Notes under the pieces: model-generated
The model's input: only the letters and a program-made list of their open reading frames with translations
Told to the model about the DNA's origin: nothing
Databases searched by the model: none
Position numbers and translations under genes: made by a program
NCBI RefSeq assembly: GCF_009727055.1
Contig: NC_052350.1
Location: 24,791,933 to 24,855,932, forward strand
Direction of reading: 5' to 3'
Source of the DNA: Benincasa hispida
Taxonomy: Eukaryota; Streptophyta; Magnoliopsida; Cucurbitales; Cucurbitaceae
DNA: 64,000 nt
In this document: in pieces, positions 46,805 through 58,849 of the stretch
Numbering within the stretch: the first letter of the stretch is position 1
Layout: each line of letters starts with the position of its first letter

Positions 46805-49211
46805 TGTAATGACCCGACCCCCTAGGACTCAAGTTAGGCCGTTACTAAACATATGCATGTATGGAACTTAAAACGACACCCTTTTATAGTGAAATAAATG
46901 CTAAATAAATAAGTTGAACTTAAAAGACCTTCATTAAATTTAGATATTAAAAATAGACGTTAGGGTACCCATAAATCATAAATGATAATAAATAGTTCTG
47001 AAAAAAATTTTTAATAGAAAGTTTCAAACATCAAATTGAAAGTTAAAAAACATGGAAAGAAATCTAAATATCATGAGCAGAAGCATAAAACTGGTCCCCA
47101 GTGGCTCGTTCAAGTTTTCCTCTTGTATTTGCTAGTGCGTCCTTTCCCTTACCTGAAATATAAACATGAGAAAGGGTGAGTATAAAATACTCAGTAAGTA
47201 ACCCACTATTGGGGTCGGGCTAGGCATCTATGTCCTCTAGATGCCTACCTCTAGTGGAACATAAAAATTGCTCTAGTCCTCATGGGACACATACAAACAT
47301 GCAAAATTGGTTTCTATCCTACTGTAGTTAAGTATGCCCATTACCTCTGGTGAATCCCGAAGGAAACACAATATCTGGTGAATCTCGAAAGAAACACAAT
47401 CTGGTGAATCCTGAAGGAAACACAATCTAGTGAATCTCGAAGGAAACACAATCTGGTGAATCCCAAAGGAAACACAATATCTTGTGAATCTCGAAGGAAA
47501 CACAATACCTAGTGGACATCTAACTAATCATTAAAGACACTATCATAGTCTCAACATCACAATTATTACAACATAGTTTTATAACATACATATGCACCTC
47601 AACATCATGGCTATACAACATGCATATATGCCTATATATCCTCATATCAAATACACCCTCAGTGAATCAAGTATCACCTCTTACTAGCATGCAAGTCTCT
47701 ACGTGTACAAATAAATCTTTCAGAGTCTCATACAAGAACATATATCGGTTATACTATACTATCCATCTATCATGTTATCGTTCTGTCATAATATTCATCT
47801 ATCATACTGGCATATATCTAGTGTCTGTCCCGTAGGTAGTTCCAGTAGTTAGATTACTTACTTTGATATTAGGTTGAACTAAAAAGCAATTGAATCTTTG
47901 TGAAATTCTTGAATCCTTAATCGACCCAAATATTTGAGCAACTAACCCCTTCTAATCTCCACAATCTTTAAATTAAATCCTAGTACATAAACCAAAATAA
48001 AATTTAACCTTTAGGTTCACATCTAAGCATTTAATCACACCAAAATTAGCAATAAAACTTAATAACTTAATTTGTATAAATTACATTCGAACTGAACAAG
48101 TCACAAAGCCCCAATTCTTACCAAAATTCTGCTTGACAGCACGCTAACAACCTTTTAAACTCCTTCAAACTTTTAACTTCAACCTCCAAAATCACGATTG
48201 AAAAGATACTTAAACATGTTATTTATTGGGTATTCAAGATCCTTAACAAAATCAAGAAAACCAAGAAAATCATTTAGATCTTATCCCAAAACTACGAACC
48301 TCACGACGACATTCGATAGAGGACAACGACTGGAAGAGAGGAGGACCAATGACGATCAGATTTGGCGATATGGAGGTTGAAGCGACGCGGTTGCAACTTG
48401 ACAGAGGAAAGGATGTGGACGTCTGCGGTGCAACAACTGAAGTTCATCTAAACCAGAGAAAAAGTGAAAAAGTGGGGGTTTGAAAATTCCATATTTCTTT
48501 TCTTTTATTCTCCAACCACACAAATACATAGATAATAATATATATATATATATATATATATTTATAATAATATATATAATATTATTTTCTTTCCTTTTTC
48601 TTAAATTTCAAAACCCATATATATTCTTTCATTTTCTTTTCTTAAATTCCAAAACCCTATATATAATATATATATATATAATATATATCTTTTTTTTTTC
48701 TTTCCTTAATAAATATGTCATATCAAACTCAATCTTTTACTTCTTCTCTAATTAATTAAATAAACCTAAAAATAAATCATCAACTTTAAATCATTCTTTT
48801 CCAAAAGTTCTAAATCCCAAAATTAAATTTTTAACTTTTCCAAATTAACTTGAATCCAAATTTACAAATATTTTTAAGTACTGATTTAATTAGTTCCAAA
48901 AAACCAATTATCTTTTCCTAATTCTTTACTTAAATTTTGGATACAAGTTCCAAAATTAAGAGGGTAAAATCTTAAAAACCACAATTTACTTCTTTTCCCT
49001 TTAAATTTACAAAAAACTCAAAATTTCTTAGACAAATAATTCAATCATCCCTTCCAAATAATTTAACTCATACTCATAGAATCCACATTAACCAATAAAA
49101 CTTCTTCAACTATAACAATTTGTTTCCAAATTCAAAGATTAGGAAACTAAAACTCAGCAATTTGAGATAATTAATTAAAAATTTTCCTAAAAAAAAAATC
49201 GGGATGTTACA
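46805..49211 (+). mobile_element. Solo LTR (2407 bp) of a Gypsy-like family, nested in Copia-3
   Basis: Starts TGTAATGACCCGACC and ends CGGGATGTTACA, an LTR-type TG...CA pair. Flanks are TAATG (46800-46804) and TAATT (49212-49216), a target duplication with one substitution; comparison with Copia-1 (TAATGTATTAGATACATTA) supports it. No PBS, gag or pol, so a solo LTR left by LTR-LTR recombination. It contains 26-bp repeats (47348-47510) and AT microsatellites near 48535-48590 and 48659-48690. Superfamily assignment is a guess. Confidence 0.75.
47348..47510. repeat. Tandem repeat, 26-bp unit, about six copies
   Basis: Units of TGGTGAATCTCGAAGGAAAC plus ACAATC, with C/T, A/G and ATAT-insertion variants. 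An antisense frame across it is a by-product of the repeat. Confidence 0.9.
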
Positions 49212-49929
49212 TAATTTATTTGATACATTATTGTTTGATTGGAGAAACTAATATTTGAATATGATTCAAATATATTTTCTATGAATTAGATTCATAGTTG
49301 TTAAATTTAATATAAATATGATTTATATTAAATGCCATAAAATAGAGAAAAAGAATATGGTTTATATATTGTATATGATGCAATATTAAAATTATAGGTT
49401 ATAAATATAGTTGATAAGTTAGTTATCATATTTATTTATAATTATTAATTATTTGATAATTAATTTTTTTTCTCCATAACCACCCTTAGTGGGGAGTTAT
49501 TTTGTTTTATGGAAAATGTGGGATAAATGAAAATGTGATTTTTAATTATTTCAAAAAGATAAGCATTCACGATCGAGTAAAAGAAAGTCTTCTACACGAT
49601 TCCTTGAGAGATAAAATGATCGAGTAATATAGTCTATGCGATAGACTTGATCGTCTATACGACGACTTTGTTCCCTTCTCGATCATCTTCCTCCTCTAAC
49701 TCCAAACTTCTCTTTAACTAAAATTAGCCAGAGCCCATCACTCATGGATTCTCACACCGAGAGTACCAAGGTAATCAAGTGGTAGTGTCCCTTCTGGCTC
49801 GAGTTTACTCTTGCTGTTTGCTGCTATTCATTTAAGTTTTTGAGTCATTCGTGAAGAAGCTTCAGATGCAAGAGTTGCAGTTTGCTTCGATGGAGAAAAC
49901 GAAACAGTGGTTGCATCGTGTAGCTTAAG

Positions 49930-50405
49930 CTAGACGATCGTTTAGATTTGGCTATGTGTTCTTGTAGAATTGTTTTGCGCGATCATTAGAATTTGCTAAA
50001 CGATTGTATAGCTAATGCTACGTGATCGTGTAAAGTGTTTACTCGATCATGTTGTGTTGCTGCATGATCACATAGACGCTCGAGGGTAAATGATCGCGCG
50101 GTATTTGATACTCGACGCAAGGCATGCACACTAAACGATCGTGTAGGCTATCATGCTCACCGCGTAGTCATTATCTACACAATCGAATAGTATATGATAC
50201 TCGATGCTTGCTACTCAATCGTGTAGATTATCATGTTCATCGCATAGTTGTTAACTACACGATCGCATGACATGCATTACTCAAAGTGCACTGCACGATC
50301 ACATGGTCTTTCATGCTCATCGCATTCTTAAGCTACGCGATCGTTGCTACACGATCATTTATACTCGACGCTCGTTGCTCGACGATCAGAGAATTTGCTA
50401 CACGA
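49930..50405 (+). repeat. Palindrome array in Copia-3 leader
   Basis: Variants of the same 16-bp palindrome as at 962, including TAGACGATCGTTTAG (49931) and CTAAACGATCGTGTAG (50131-50146), plus many CGATC cores at irregular spacing. Confidence 0.75.
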
Positions 50406-50490
50406 TCAAGTGACGAGGCTTCAAGGCGGACGGTTCAAGACCCGGTTCACCTGTTCAAACCGGTTGACTCAAATTTTTGTAATAGTTTAG

Positions 50491-50832
50491 CATCTTCTTT
50501 TTTAAAAAAAATGAAAAAATCACTTGGTTAGCAAATGAAACCTACATTTCTTAATTTTGTATTGACATTTTCTTTTAAAAAATCACTTGTCTACTCAATA
50601 TAAATTAAAAGTTTAGGTTTTCATTAAACATAAGATTCAATACTATATCTAACATATTAATCATCAATTTATTTTTTGTTTTAAACAATTAAATATATCA
50701 TAAACCCATTAAATATAAAATTGAAAATTTAAGGACTTATTAGACAGAAAATTTAAATTTTATAAAATTATTGGACACAAATTTTAAAGTTCAAGAACCT
50801 GTGATTCTTAGATACTTTTGAAGGTTTATGGA

Positions 50833-50871
<39 letters not shown>

Positions 50872-51394
50872 GAGTATAAAAGTTTTGAGACTAAACTTGT
50901 AATAACATCCATCTTTTTTCTTGATCTTGAGAAGAGTTTCAATTATGCATAAATTTAAAACTAAACCTTTTTTTTTCTTTGGAATTATGAGAACTCTACC
51001 TCAGTACTTCTTGGTGTTTTTGAGGGCAACGTTTTTTTAGTATAATAAGGTAGGGGATTCGAATTACAAACTTTTCGATCGCTAATGCATCTATAAACCA
51101 GTTGAACTATGCTCGTTTTGATAAATCGTTGGTCTTAAATGGAGTTTTCTCTTCTATAAAAAAACATAAATAAAATAAAATTTTGATATTTTTTTTTAAT
51201 AAAAAGGACATAAAAACTTTCACACTTTATACTATGCAATTTAACAAATTTTAATAAAAACCAGAGTCCAAAATAATCACGGGAATAGCAGAGAAGATTA
51301 ATTAATAATAATAACACACGTATAGAAAAAGAGAAAGAGAAAGGCACGTGCTTTTCACGTGTGATTTCCTGAGAAAACGTGTAAAGAAGCAATC
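50491..51394. other. AT-rich intergenic sequence downstream of the BAHD gene
   Basis: A run of 37 A at 50834-50870 and otherwise unremarkable AT-rich sequence. The BAHD 3' untranslated region should lie in its right part. Nothing else seen. Confidence 0.55.
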
Positions 51395-52771
51395 TCAATC
51401 CTTCGTCGTACACAAGAACTCCGTGAATTTCTGGGTAGCATTTTCCGGCAAGCAAATGCAGACAAGCATTGAGCCGTTCGATTCCGTCGTCCCTTCCGGC
51501 AAGAATACACAAACCTGCGGCGTCGGAGATAGATCAATCGGACCTGCATACACCGGTCTTCCCCACCCAAAATCCGCGGATTCATAAATCGAAAACCTAG
51601 TCCACTGCGTTATCGTCAATTTCCCCCCAAATTCCAATCTCCTCGGCCTATCCACCTCAATGTAATCCACCGTCGATTTCACATACTCCTCCGACACTCC
51701 ATTCCTCGCCTCACGGACCAATCGGGTCGTCTTCGAAAGACCGTCATTAACGAGCTCCGATACGGTGCTCGTGACGCAGGCGAGACAGAGTACATTGCCG
51801 TAGAACCCGTTTTTCAATGGGGGGTTTTTGAGTTTCTGCCGAGCATTGACGGAAAACGTAAGACGGAGTGTGTAATCCACTGGTTTTACATTTAGGGCTT
51901 TTACCCATGACCTCCAAACATGGGCAGCCATGGCGTCGAAGGTCGAGCAGGCCGACATGTCATCTGGTTGGGCATTAGATTTTAACCAGAGTTGGAACTC
52001 GCGGCTGATTCGGTAACATCTCTGAACGGGTTTTGATTGCCAGAGAGTCGTCGTCAAGGTCGAGACATCGTCGATTTTCATGAACTCAACGTGGGGGTAT
52101 TTCACAATTGGTGGTTCACGAGGCTTGAAAAACTCTCGATCCCAACATGGATGTGGGTTTGTTATCAGCTTGCCAGATTTCGCTGTGGCAGCCCAGGCGC
52201 TGAGGAATTGCATAGCGCCAAGGCCATCGCAGATGCAATGGCAGAGCCTCAAGCCTAAGCTGAAACCCCCACATTTAAAAAGGGTCACTTGTGCTATAAG
52301 CAATGGCATTTCAAGTACTTTATATGGCTCTTCATTAGGGAACTTAAAGATCAATGGCTCCCATGATGGGTTTGGAACCGTTATGTTTCCTAAACTGTTC
52401 AATGTTATCTCAGAATGAGCTTCTACCATTAAAGCTCCTTGTTCTGATCCGAAGAACACTTCCATCTTCCCATTTTTGGTGTCTCTGAGCCTGCCTGAAA
52501 AAGGGTAATAAGGAATTAAAACAAGAGAAAGTGCTTCTCGAAGCACTTTCATTACAGGCTTCTCACCGGAGTTGAAGCTGTCCATCTGATAAAAGTAGAC
52601 CGTTGGTGTGAAAACGCGGGCTCCGACCACATTGTCGAGGTTAGAGAGGTAAAGGGAGTCGCCGTCGGCAGTGGGAATAGGACCCGCTGGCATGATTGGA
52701 ACCATTCGGTCAATGGTGACAGGGATGTCCATGGGAGGAATACGGAGCTCTTGAACCCACGATGGCGCCAT
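51395..52771 (-). CDS. BAHD-family acyltransferase (intact, intronless)
   Basis: 458 residues, the usual size for plant BAHD enzymes, which transfer acyl groups from acyl-CoA donors to hydroxyl or amine acceptors in the cytosol. The catalytic HxxxD motif is HCICD at residues 178-182. The structural DFGWG motif is at 400-404, followed by GRPVYAGP. Both are unmutated and there are no internal stops. The open frame extends 26 codons upstream but that start is TTG; the first ATG gives MAPSWVQELRIPP, so I place the start at 52771. The stop is about 120 bp right of the intergenic A/T-rich region. The DUF936 gene ends 400 bp upstream on the same strand. Acceptor and donor cannot be told from sequence alone; hydroxycinnamoyl- or acetyl-CoA-type enzymes are both possible. 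Confidence 0.93.
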   Translation of the reverse strand: MAPSWVQELRIPPMDIPVTIDRMVPIMPAGPIPTADGDSLYLSNLDNVVGARVFTPTVYFYQMDSFNSGEKPVMKVLREALSLVLIPYYPFSGRLRDTKNGKMEVFFGSEQGALMVEAHSEITLNSLGNITVPNPSWEPLIFKFPNEEPYKVLEMPLLIAQVTLFKCGGFSLGLRLCHCICDGLGAMQFLSAWAATAKSGKLITNPHPCWDREFFKPREPPIVKYPHVEFMKIDDVSTLTTTLWQSKPVQRCYRISREFQLWLKSNAQPDDMSACSTFDAMAAHVWRSWVKALNVKPVDYTLRLTFSVNARQKLKNPPLKNGFYGNVLCLACVTSTVSELVNDGLSKTTRLVREARNGVSEEYVKSTVDYIEVDRPRRLEFGGKLTITQWTRFSIYESADFGWGRPVYAGPIDLSPTPQVCVFLPEGTTESNGSMLVCICLPENATQKFTEFLCTTKD

Positions 52772-53171
52772 GAGAGAATGCTGAAGAAACAAGTGTTGCC
52801 GTTTCGAAGCATTTGTAGAAGAAGAGTGAACTTTCACTGAGGCATGCAAAGAAAGCTTGAGCTAAAATATGATGACTGGAATTTAAAGTTCTGTTGGTAG
52901 GTAGCAGGTTATACTGACATTGTTCGTGATGTGAAAAATACACGACCAATTATCTTTGTTAATTCTTTGTTTTGTCCGATGGTTCGTAGTTATTTTGAAA
53001 AACATGAAACATATGTGCAGGAGGTTAATAAAATTTAAAACATATCCCATTTAGATAAAATGCAGATGGCCATTACACAACGAATAAATGAAACAGACAT
53101 TTTCTTAAGCGTGAACAAAGAATTAGCAAGTTGAGAGAAGACAACGGGAGCACTGTTGTCGAAGTTTAAAC
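52772..53171 (-). promoter_or_regulatory. BAHD promoter / DUF936 3' flank
   Basis: The 400 bp between the two same-strand genes must hold both the DUF936 polyadenylation region and the BAHD promoter. A weak TATA-like GTATAAC is on the minus strand near 52909-52915. The BAHD 5' leader is pyrimidine-rich just before the ATG. Confidence 0.4.
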
Positions 53172-55558
53172 TTAACAATCAACATTCTGAATGACAAAAC
53201 CATAGATCTTTCGTTTTAACCTTTCCACCTTTTCTTTCAAAGGATCATCTCGCTTTGAAACTACACGGTCCAACCAGTCATTAACTCTTTTTAACTGGGA
53301 TAAAACAGATGCAATGGAGCTACGATTCGGTATTGGAGGCGACGTTTTAATGGCATCTCCGGAGCTTTCTCTAAACACCTTTGAACCAGCATCAAGGGAA
53401 TCCTCGACAAACTTGAGAAACCAAAGCTTCATCTCAGACTGCAACTCCATAGCAAGCTCTACAGTCTCTTTCATTCCATGGCCTCTAGTCCATGAAACCA
53501 CATTTGAATTGGGAAGTGAAGATCCCTCCATAGTTTGTCTTTTCGATAAGCTTTTGTGCAAAGAAGTTGCAGGGCCACTGTCTTGACCGGTGAGAAGTGA
53601 GACTATCTCAAGGTTAGTGGCTAACGCGGCATCAACCCAAAGAGAGGCAGGTTTCGATTGCTCCAACGAGCTAATAGCACCAGGTTTGCTGCCATTCCGA
53701 CTGCCTAAAACTGATTCGGCAATCTCAGTCGATTTCACTACATCGTTATAGATTATGAAGAATTGGTCCACCACATGCAGAAGGTCTCCAGTCTTGTGTG
53801 TAGAGGAAAGCTCTGAAAACATGCTGGAATGATATGGAAGTTTATATCAATTCAATTCAATTCAGTTTATAACAATTATTATTTAAGACATTAAAAGTGG
53901 AAAGGTGGCTAATACCTTATGCTCCTTATGATCGATTCAGTAGAAATTGCTTCTTCCAATGCTTCAGCTGCAGCTATAGAAGCAATATCTCTCCTTTGCA
54001 TAGCCTCCTGATAGATAACATCAAAAAGTACAAATACAACCTAAGTCCAAGTTTTATCACTAAAATTAAACAGCTTTTCCAAGTTTCAAAAACAACTCTT
54101 TAAATCACACGCTCATTTCAAACCTTCGCAAGTTTAACGACATTTGCAGGAGCTGCATCAACTAGAACACTGCCATCAGTCCATTTCTTATCGTGAACAG
54201 TTATACCAAAACCCGAAAATTTTCTCTCGTCTGGAACCTCGCACTCAGATGGACTGGATGACTTCTTTTTTTCTTTTCTTTGCACCTCCTCACTCTTGGA
54301 TTTATGATCATTTACATCACTCAATCGTCTTGAAATGGCAGCCTAGAGAATACAGCAAGATAACGTAAAAAAATGAACAGGGAAAAACATCCAATTTGGC
54401 TAAGTTCTAGTTATCAACAGTATCTTATAATTGTACCTGAGTTCGAAGAATTGCTTGTAGATCTGGCTTGTTCTTTGAAACACCACTATCTCTCTGATCC
54501 TCAGAGGTAGAAGAGGCAGTTGATTGATCATCCCAACTCTTCCTATTCGATTTTGCAGACCCAACAAGTGCCTCAGAAACCTTAGAAATTCCAGCAGCGA
54601 TGTTAGTCATTTTCTTCTTGCTTGCAGAATCTGCAACTGCCAAAAGAGGGGAGACCTTCAAACCCCCTGATAGCCTTCTTGCTGGAGAAAGAGAAGCCCT
54701 CCGTACACCAGGAGAAGCCTGTCTCCTCCCATTTGGGGATGGCTGTCGATACCTTGAAGGGACAATAATGGCGGGTTCCTTCGAATTCACCCGATTCTCT
54801 TCACGAGCAGCTACCAAACTTGGAACAACAGTTTTCGACGGCACTGGAGAAGCTGACCTCTTCCCCTTTCCAGCCGGCGAAGGATCTCGCTCAACCACCG
54901 GTACGTTCTTCTTTCCAACTGACATAGATCTTTTACCTCCCGCAGGAGAAGAAAACCTCTGAGGCTTATGGGAAACTTTGGTATCTTCAATACTTCCCTT
55001 ATTTTCAGTCGGCAAATTATCTCGAGGAGCTAGGGCTTGCCTCCCTCTACCATTTCCAGTCTTCGAATTACTCTTCGATTCCTTCATTTGAGGTTCCTCC
55101 AATTTCTGATTCGAGGACAATGCGGCAATCGGGTCAGCCGATTGATCCGATTCTGTCACAGGTTGAATCACAAACTCACGCTTAGAAGCCGACATCCTCG
55201 CAATTAGAAGCTCAGGGCTTCCCACAGAAGCTTGCCGCCCTGGAATTGGACGAATACCGCAAACGCGAGGGATCGGCGTGTCGAATTCGAAGCGGTCGAC
55301 GTAGACGAACTGGCCGAGATGCAATCGATTCGAGAGGATGAGATCGGTTTCGCGATCGGAAAGTGAGACGTAAGTGGAATTGAGGGAATCGGATAGCTGG
55401 ATATAGAATCCACGATTGGGCCATAATTCGGAACCAGCGAGGGCCGGAACGATGCCTATGACTTGAAGGAGAGCGGAACGGTGGTCGCCGGTGACTCTGG
55501 TGTTGGAATTCATGGCCTGAAGGAGCTTCAAGAGGATTCCGGGAGTGAGAGAAGCCAT
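53172..55558 (-). CDS. DUF936 (PF06075-type) plant protein, four exons
   Basis: Minus strand. Exon 1 is 55558-54437, exon 2 is 54342-54124, exon 3 is 54007-53916 and exon 4 is 53823-53172. All introns are GT-AG; the phases are 0, 0 and 2, and the joined frame is 694 residues plus stop. The start has an excellent context (CCGCCATGGC). Residues 1-125 are the conserved N-terminal part ([17 protein letters not shown]...[35 protein letters not shown]). Residues 150-340 are Ser/Pro/Arg-rich and probably disordered ([17 protein letters not shown]). The exon 3 segment [20 protein letters not shown] and the exon 4 helices form the C-terminal domain. The family is plant-specific and I know of no firm biochemical role. 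No truncation or odd residue seen. Confidence 0.92.
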
Positions 55559-56499
55559 GGCGGAATTGTGGAATGAGGGAGAAGAGTGAAGTCGAAAGCT
55601 AGGTATAGAAGTGAGGGGGAAGGATTAAGGGAAGAGAAGAATTTGGCCGTTACGAGTTGATGAGATTCAAATTTGAAATTCAAATGTCAGGTGTTTTTCA
55701 CTTTATCCGCATTGTGAATTTTTGAATTTGGTTACTGCTGTACTGTTACCGTTAACTTGTTTTTAGGCCGGCGACTCGCCTTAAGGAGTCCCGTAGTCAA
55801 CGGCGGTTAAGGAAGTTTGACTTGGAGTTGGATCTCTTTCTTCCATTTTGGGCCCAAGGGGACTTGGGCTGGGCCGAAGAGATAATCGCCTGGATTTCGG
55901 AAAGTTGCATCAAATGTCGAATTTTGTATTTTACGTGGCTAAATTATGTAGAAAATAGGATAATTGTAAGGTAGCGCCTAACGGGTGGGAAAATTAGTTG
56001 TAAATGTCACATAAATAAATAATTTGTAAATAGGGGATTATTAAATATAAATAATTGGACAAAATAATTACGAAAGTAGCAAAATCACACGAAATGAAGC
56101 AACCCAAAATTGCCCTGAGGGCGAAATGACTCTCCTCCTTCTCCCGATTAAATCTTCTTTCAATATCAATCATCCTTTCATTTCAACATTCAAGCGCCAC
56201 CGATCCACTCGATTCTACTTGTTTATTCCTCTTTGGTAGACAACTAACGATTCATAGATTACTGTCTATTAGAGATTTCATCCGTCAACAACATCAACTC
56301 TTCAAGGTGATTCTCTTCCTTTTTGATCTTTTTACTCTTTTGATAAATTATAATCAGTGGCTACTTATCTGATAATTAACCTAAGTTTGTGAACAAATGG
56401 AAAGTAAGAAAAAAAGAGAACTTTCATAAAAGGGGAATCATCGAGCCAAAAAGGAAAATCATCATAAAAGCCTAAAAAAGAGAAAATGAAAACAAAGGT
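55559..56499. other. Upstream region of the DUF936 gene
   Basis: The first 200 bp should carry the promoter and 5' leader. The rest is non-coding with a CT-rich stretch at 56130-56180. No second gene found; an ATG at 56127 opens only about 37 codons. Confidence 0.5.
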
Positions 56500-58660
56500 A
56501 TTATACAAAACTTACATGATTTTTTGTTCATAGCTCATAGGAATTGTTTATTGATAGTGAGTAATAGAATATTGATAAACAGTAATAGACCACTATCATT
56601 ATCTATCAATGATAGATAGTGATAATGTTCTATCACTATTATTAGAGAGTGTTAACTATGCTAGAAACAATTTAACATATTTTGTTGCTGATAGAATTAT
56701 AAAGAACTAAAAGTTTAGTTTGGAGAGTATGTTGATATAGAGTAATAGTGTTCAGTATTTATAAGTGATAGATATTGTAAATGTTTTCTAAATCATTGCA
56801 AAATCATTTTTTGTAGATAATGTTTTCTTGATATATAGTTGCTCATTGATGGTTGATAGGGAGTGATAGTGTCATTAGATAGGGTTACCTATGCTAAGAA
56901 ACTAATTAATTTAGCATGTTTTGTTGTTGATAGAATTATGAAGCACTAAAATTTTAGTTTTGAAATATTTCCCTCTTTACAATTTTGTTGTTGATAAACG
57001 AGTTCATAATTTTATTGATGATAGGTAATTATCATTGCTGATAAATAATGTTTTCTTGCTAATATATAGTTGATGATAGAAGGTTGAAAGAGAGTAGGTT
57101 GATAGAGATTGATAGTCTTCTATCACTGTCTATCATTGAGTGATAGACACTGTGATATGAAATCCCTAAGATTTGAAAATTAGGAACCCAATTGTTGATC
57201 CTCCAATATCAAATTCTAAACCCCCAATCAAATTGACAATAATCCAAATGGAAGAATTTGATTTGGGTTACCTTTTGATCGAGGACCATGAGACAAGAAG
57301 AATACTTCCCTACTCACGGTTTGAACACTCCACAAGCAAGTTGATCAATCTTACCTGAATGTTCTTGGCATGCACCTTGATTCAATAATAGCAAAAGATG
57401 GAGATGGGACTTTGTCATCTACCAGGGAATTTTCATTCAGAGAAAACCTTAAAACTCAAAACGTCCAAAACTTTTTGTACAACATAATGGTCAAACTTTA
57501 AATAGCCTCCCAAAATCCTAATGTGTGCCGCATCATAGATTTAATAAAACAACAAAATTAACCGTATTTAACATGTTTAAAAAGGATAAAATTGAAAACA
57601 ATAAAATAGACTTAAATTAATGAAGAAAATATTGATAATAACTTGGAGCCCTAGGCGATTCATATAACATTGATAAACTACTATCATTATTTATCAGGAT
57701 ATAGTGTTTTTTTTTTAATAAATCATTGCTTGTAGATACGTTTTTTGTTTATAGTTTTGTTGTATGATATTATGCTTGTAGATAGTTCTTGATATATAGT
57801 TGCTTATAGAAGGTTGATAGATGATAGAAGGTTAATAGAACATAGGTTGTGGGTTGATAGAGTGTGATAGTATTCTATTGATGTCTATTAGTGATAGATA
57901 GCCATATATTACTATCACTCTCTATCAGTAGATAGTGTTATTTATACTAACCTATTATATCATTAACATTCTTACTTACCATACATTCAGGTTATTGAAG
58001 ACAAGGAAAACGTAAAAAGTTTGGACCGGAGGTAGTAGATGATAAACACCTTCAAAATGAGAGACTAAAGAGATAGTGAAAACCAATCAAAAAGGAAATG
58101 GACAATAAGAATAAGAAGAAAGTCTCTCCAAAGGAGAAGAAGAAATCTGAAAAGAATGAGAAGAAGAAAGTTTCCCCACAAAAGAAGACAACAATACGAT
58201 CATGGATGGATAGTGCTTCAGGCTTTAGCTTGAAAATTTCTCAACTACAATCTCAATCTCAATCTCAATATTGATTGTTACAATTTTGTAGATTATAGAA
58301 CTATTTGGCTTGTACTGGTTGACGATCAACTACTTTTGAAATTTATAAAATTAATAGTATCCTATATTTGCATTTATCTTATATCACTTTTTATTTTCGT
58401 TGTTGTCTATGGTGATGCAATGTTGACATTAATTAGAGATAGAGTCTTCTAATTTTGTTGATGATACATAATGGATAATATACTAGTCTATCAATGATAG
58501 GCTTGTATTAGTGTCTACTAGTGATAGACATAGATAGACTTTTATCACATAATTTCAGTTGATGCATGATTTAAACTTGTGATTAATAGGTTATCTTCCA
58601 TTTTGTTAATCATATTTAGCTTTGAGGTAAAATCTCATAGACCTTAATAGAAGTCTATCA
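56500..58660. repeat. Region rich in TCTATCA/TGATAGA palindromes
   Basis: Many short inverted pairs, for example ATCTATCA-A-TGATAGAT (56601-56617) and GTCTATCA-TTGAG-TGATAGAC (57128-57148), with variants throughout and AT-rich sequence between. A 61-codon frame at 57173-57358 has no recognisable domain. I recall similar motifs as common in cucurbit intergenic DNA. No transposase or terminal inverted repeat was identified. Confidence 0.6.
58098..58274 (+). CDS. Hypothetical 58-residue lysine-rich ORF
   Basis: ATG to TGA, 58 residues. The first 30 are mostly Lys, Glu and Ser with two KKKVSP repeats. Then comes TTIRSWMDSASGFSLKI and a Gln/Ser tail (SQSQSQY). It has no known domain and sits within the palindrome-rich region. 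It may be the last exon of a gene carried by a repeat, because an upstream purine-rich stretch ending in TAG could be an intron end, or it may be chance. Confidence 0.3.
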   Translation: MDNKNKKKVSPKEKKKSEKNEKKKVSPQKKTTIRSWMDSASGFSLKISQLQSQSQSQY

Positions 58661-58849
58661 GTATTTAAGAACCCAATTGATTTTCTTTTTTAAAAAAATT
58701 TAAATGGTAATGGTAAGGGTATGTCGATCCTTTCACTCAAATATTAACTACATTAAATAAAAATTAAAAAAACGAGTAAATAGATAGATTTAACTAGAAG
58801 TTAAAAGTAAAAAGAAAAAAAATAATTTAAAAAGAGGATAGTATTATAT
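58661..58849. other. AT-rich spacer
   Basis: Short A-rich runs, no feature seen. Confidence 0.4.

Larger units (their letters stand above)
45589..50490 (+). mobile_element. Copia-3: truncated Copia-1 relative (LTR plus part of leader), interrupted
   Basis: 45589 starts TGTTGGAGTTGATGGCC and follows the Copia-1 LTR to 46804. It resumes at 49212 after an inserted solo LTR, and reaches GAGAGTACCAAGGTA near 49770. It then jumps into leader sequence (ESF-KKLQ segment, palindrome array) and ends near 50490 at the same GACCCGGTTCACCTG...TTTGTAATAG point as Copia-1 near 1480-1535. The LTR end, PBS and first part of the leader are deleted. No coding region follows. Confidence 0.85.

Noticed and set aside
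47273..47503. Repetitive minus-strand frame (FPSRFTR repeats)
   Set aside because: A by-product of the 26-bp tandem repeat in the solo LTR.
47348..47510. CRISPR-like array
   Set aside because: The repeats are directly adjacent without unique spacers, and the context is a plant retroelement LTR.
48480..48755. 91-codon frame rich in Tyr, Ile and Phe
   Set aside because: It reads through AT microsatellites and T-rich sequence within the solo LTR.
52037..52418. Plus-strand frames inside the BAHD gene
   Set aside because: Antisense shadows of a gene with both diagnostic motifs intact on the minus strand.
52772..52849. Upstream extension of the BAHD frame by 26 codons
   Set aside because: The extension begins with TTG, not ATG. 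The first in-frame ATG at 52771 gives a normal-length BAHD N-terminus.
54600..54962. 120-codon plus-strand frame inside DUF936 exon 1
   Set aside because: Antisense to a well-supported exon in a low-complexity Ser/Pro/Arg region.
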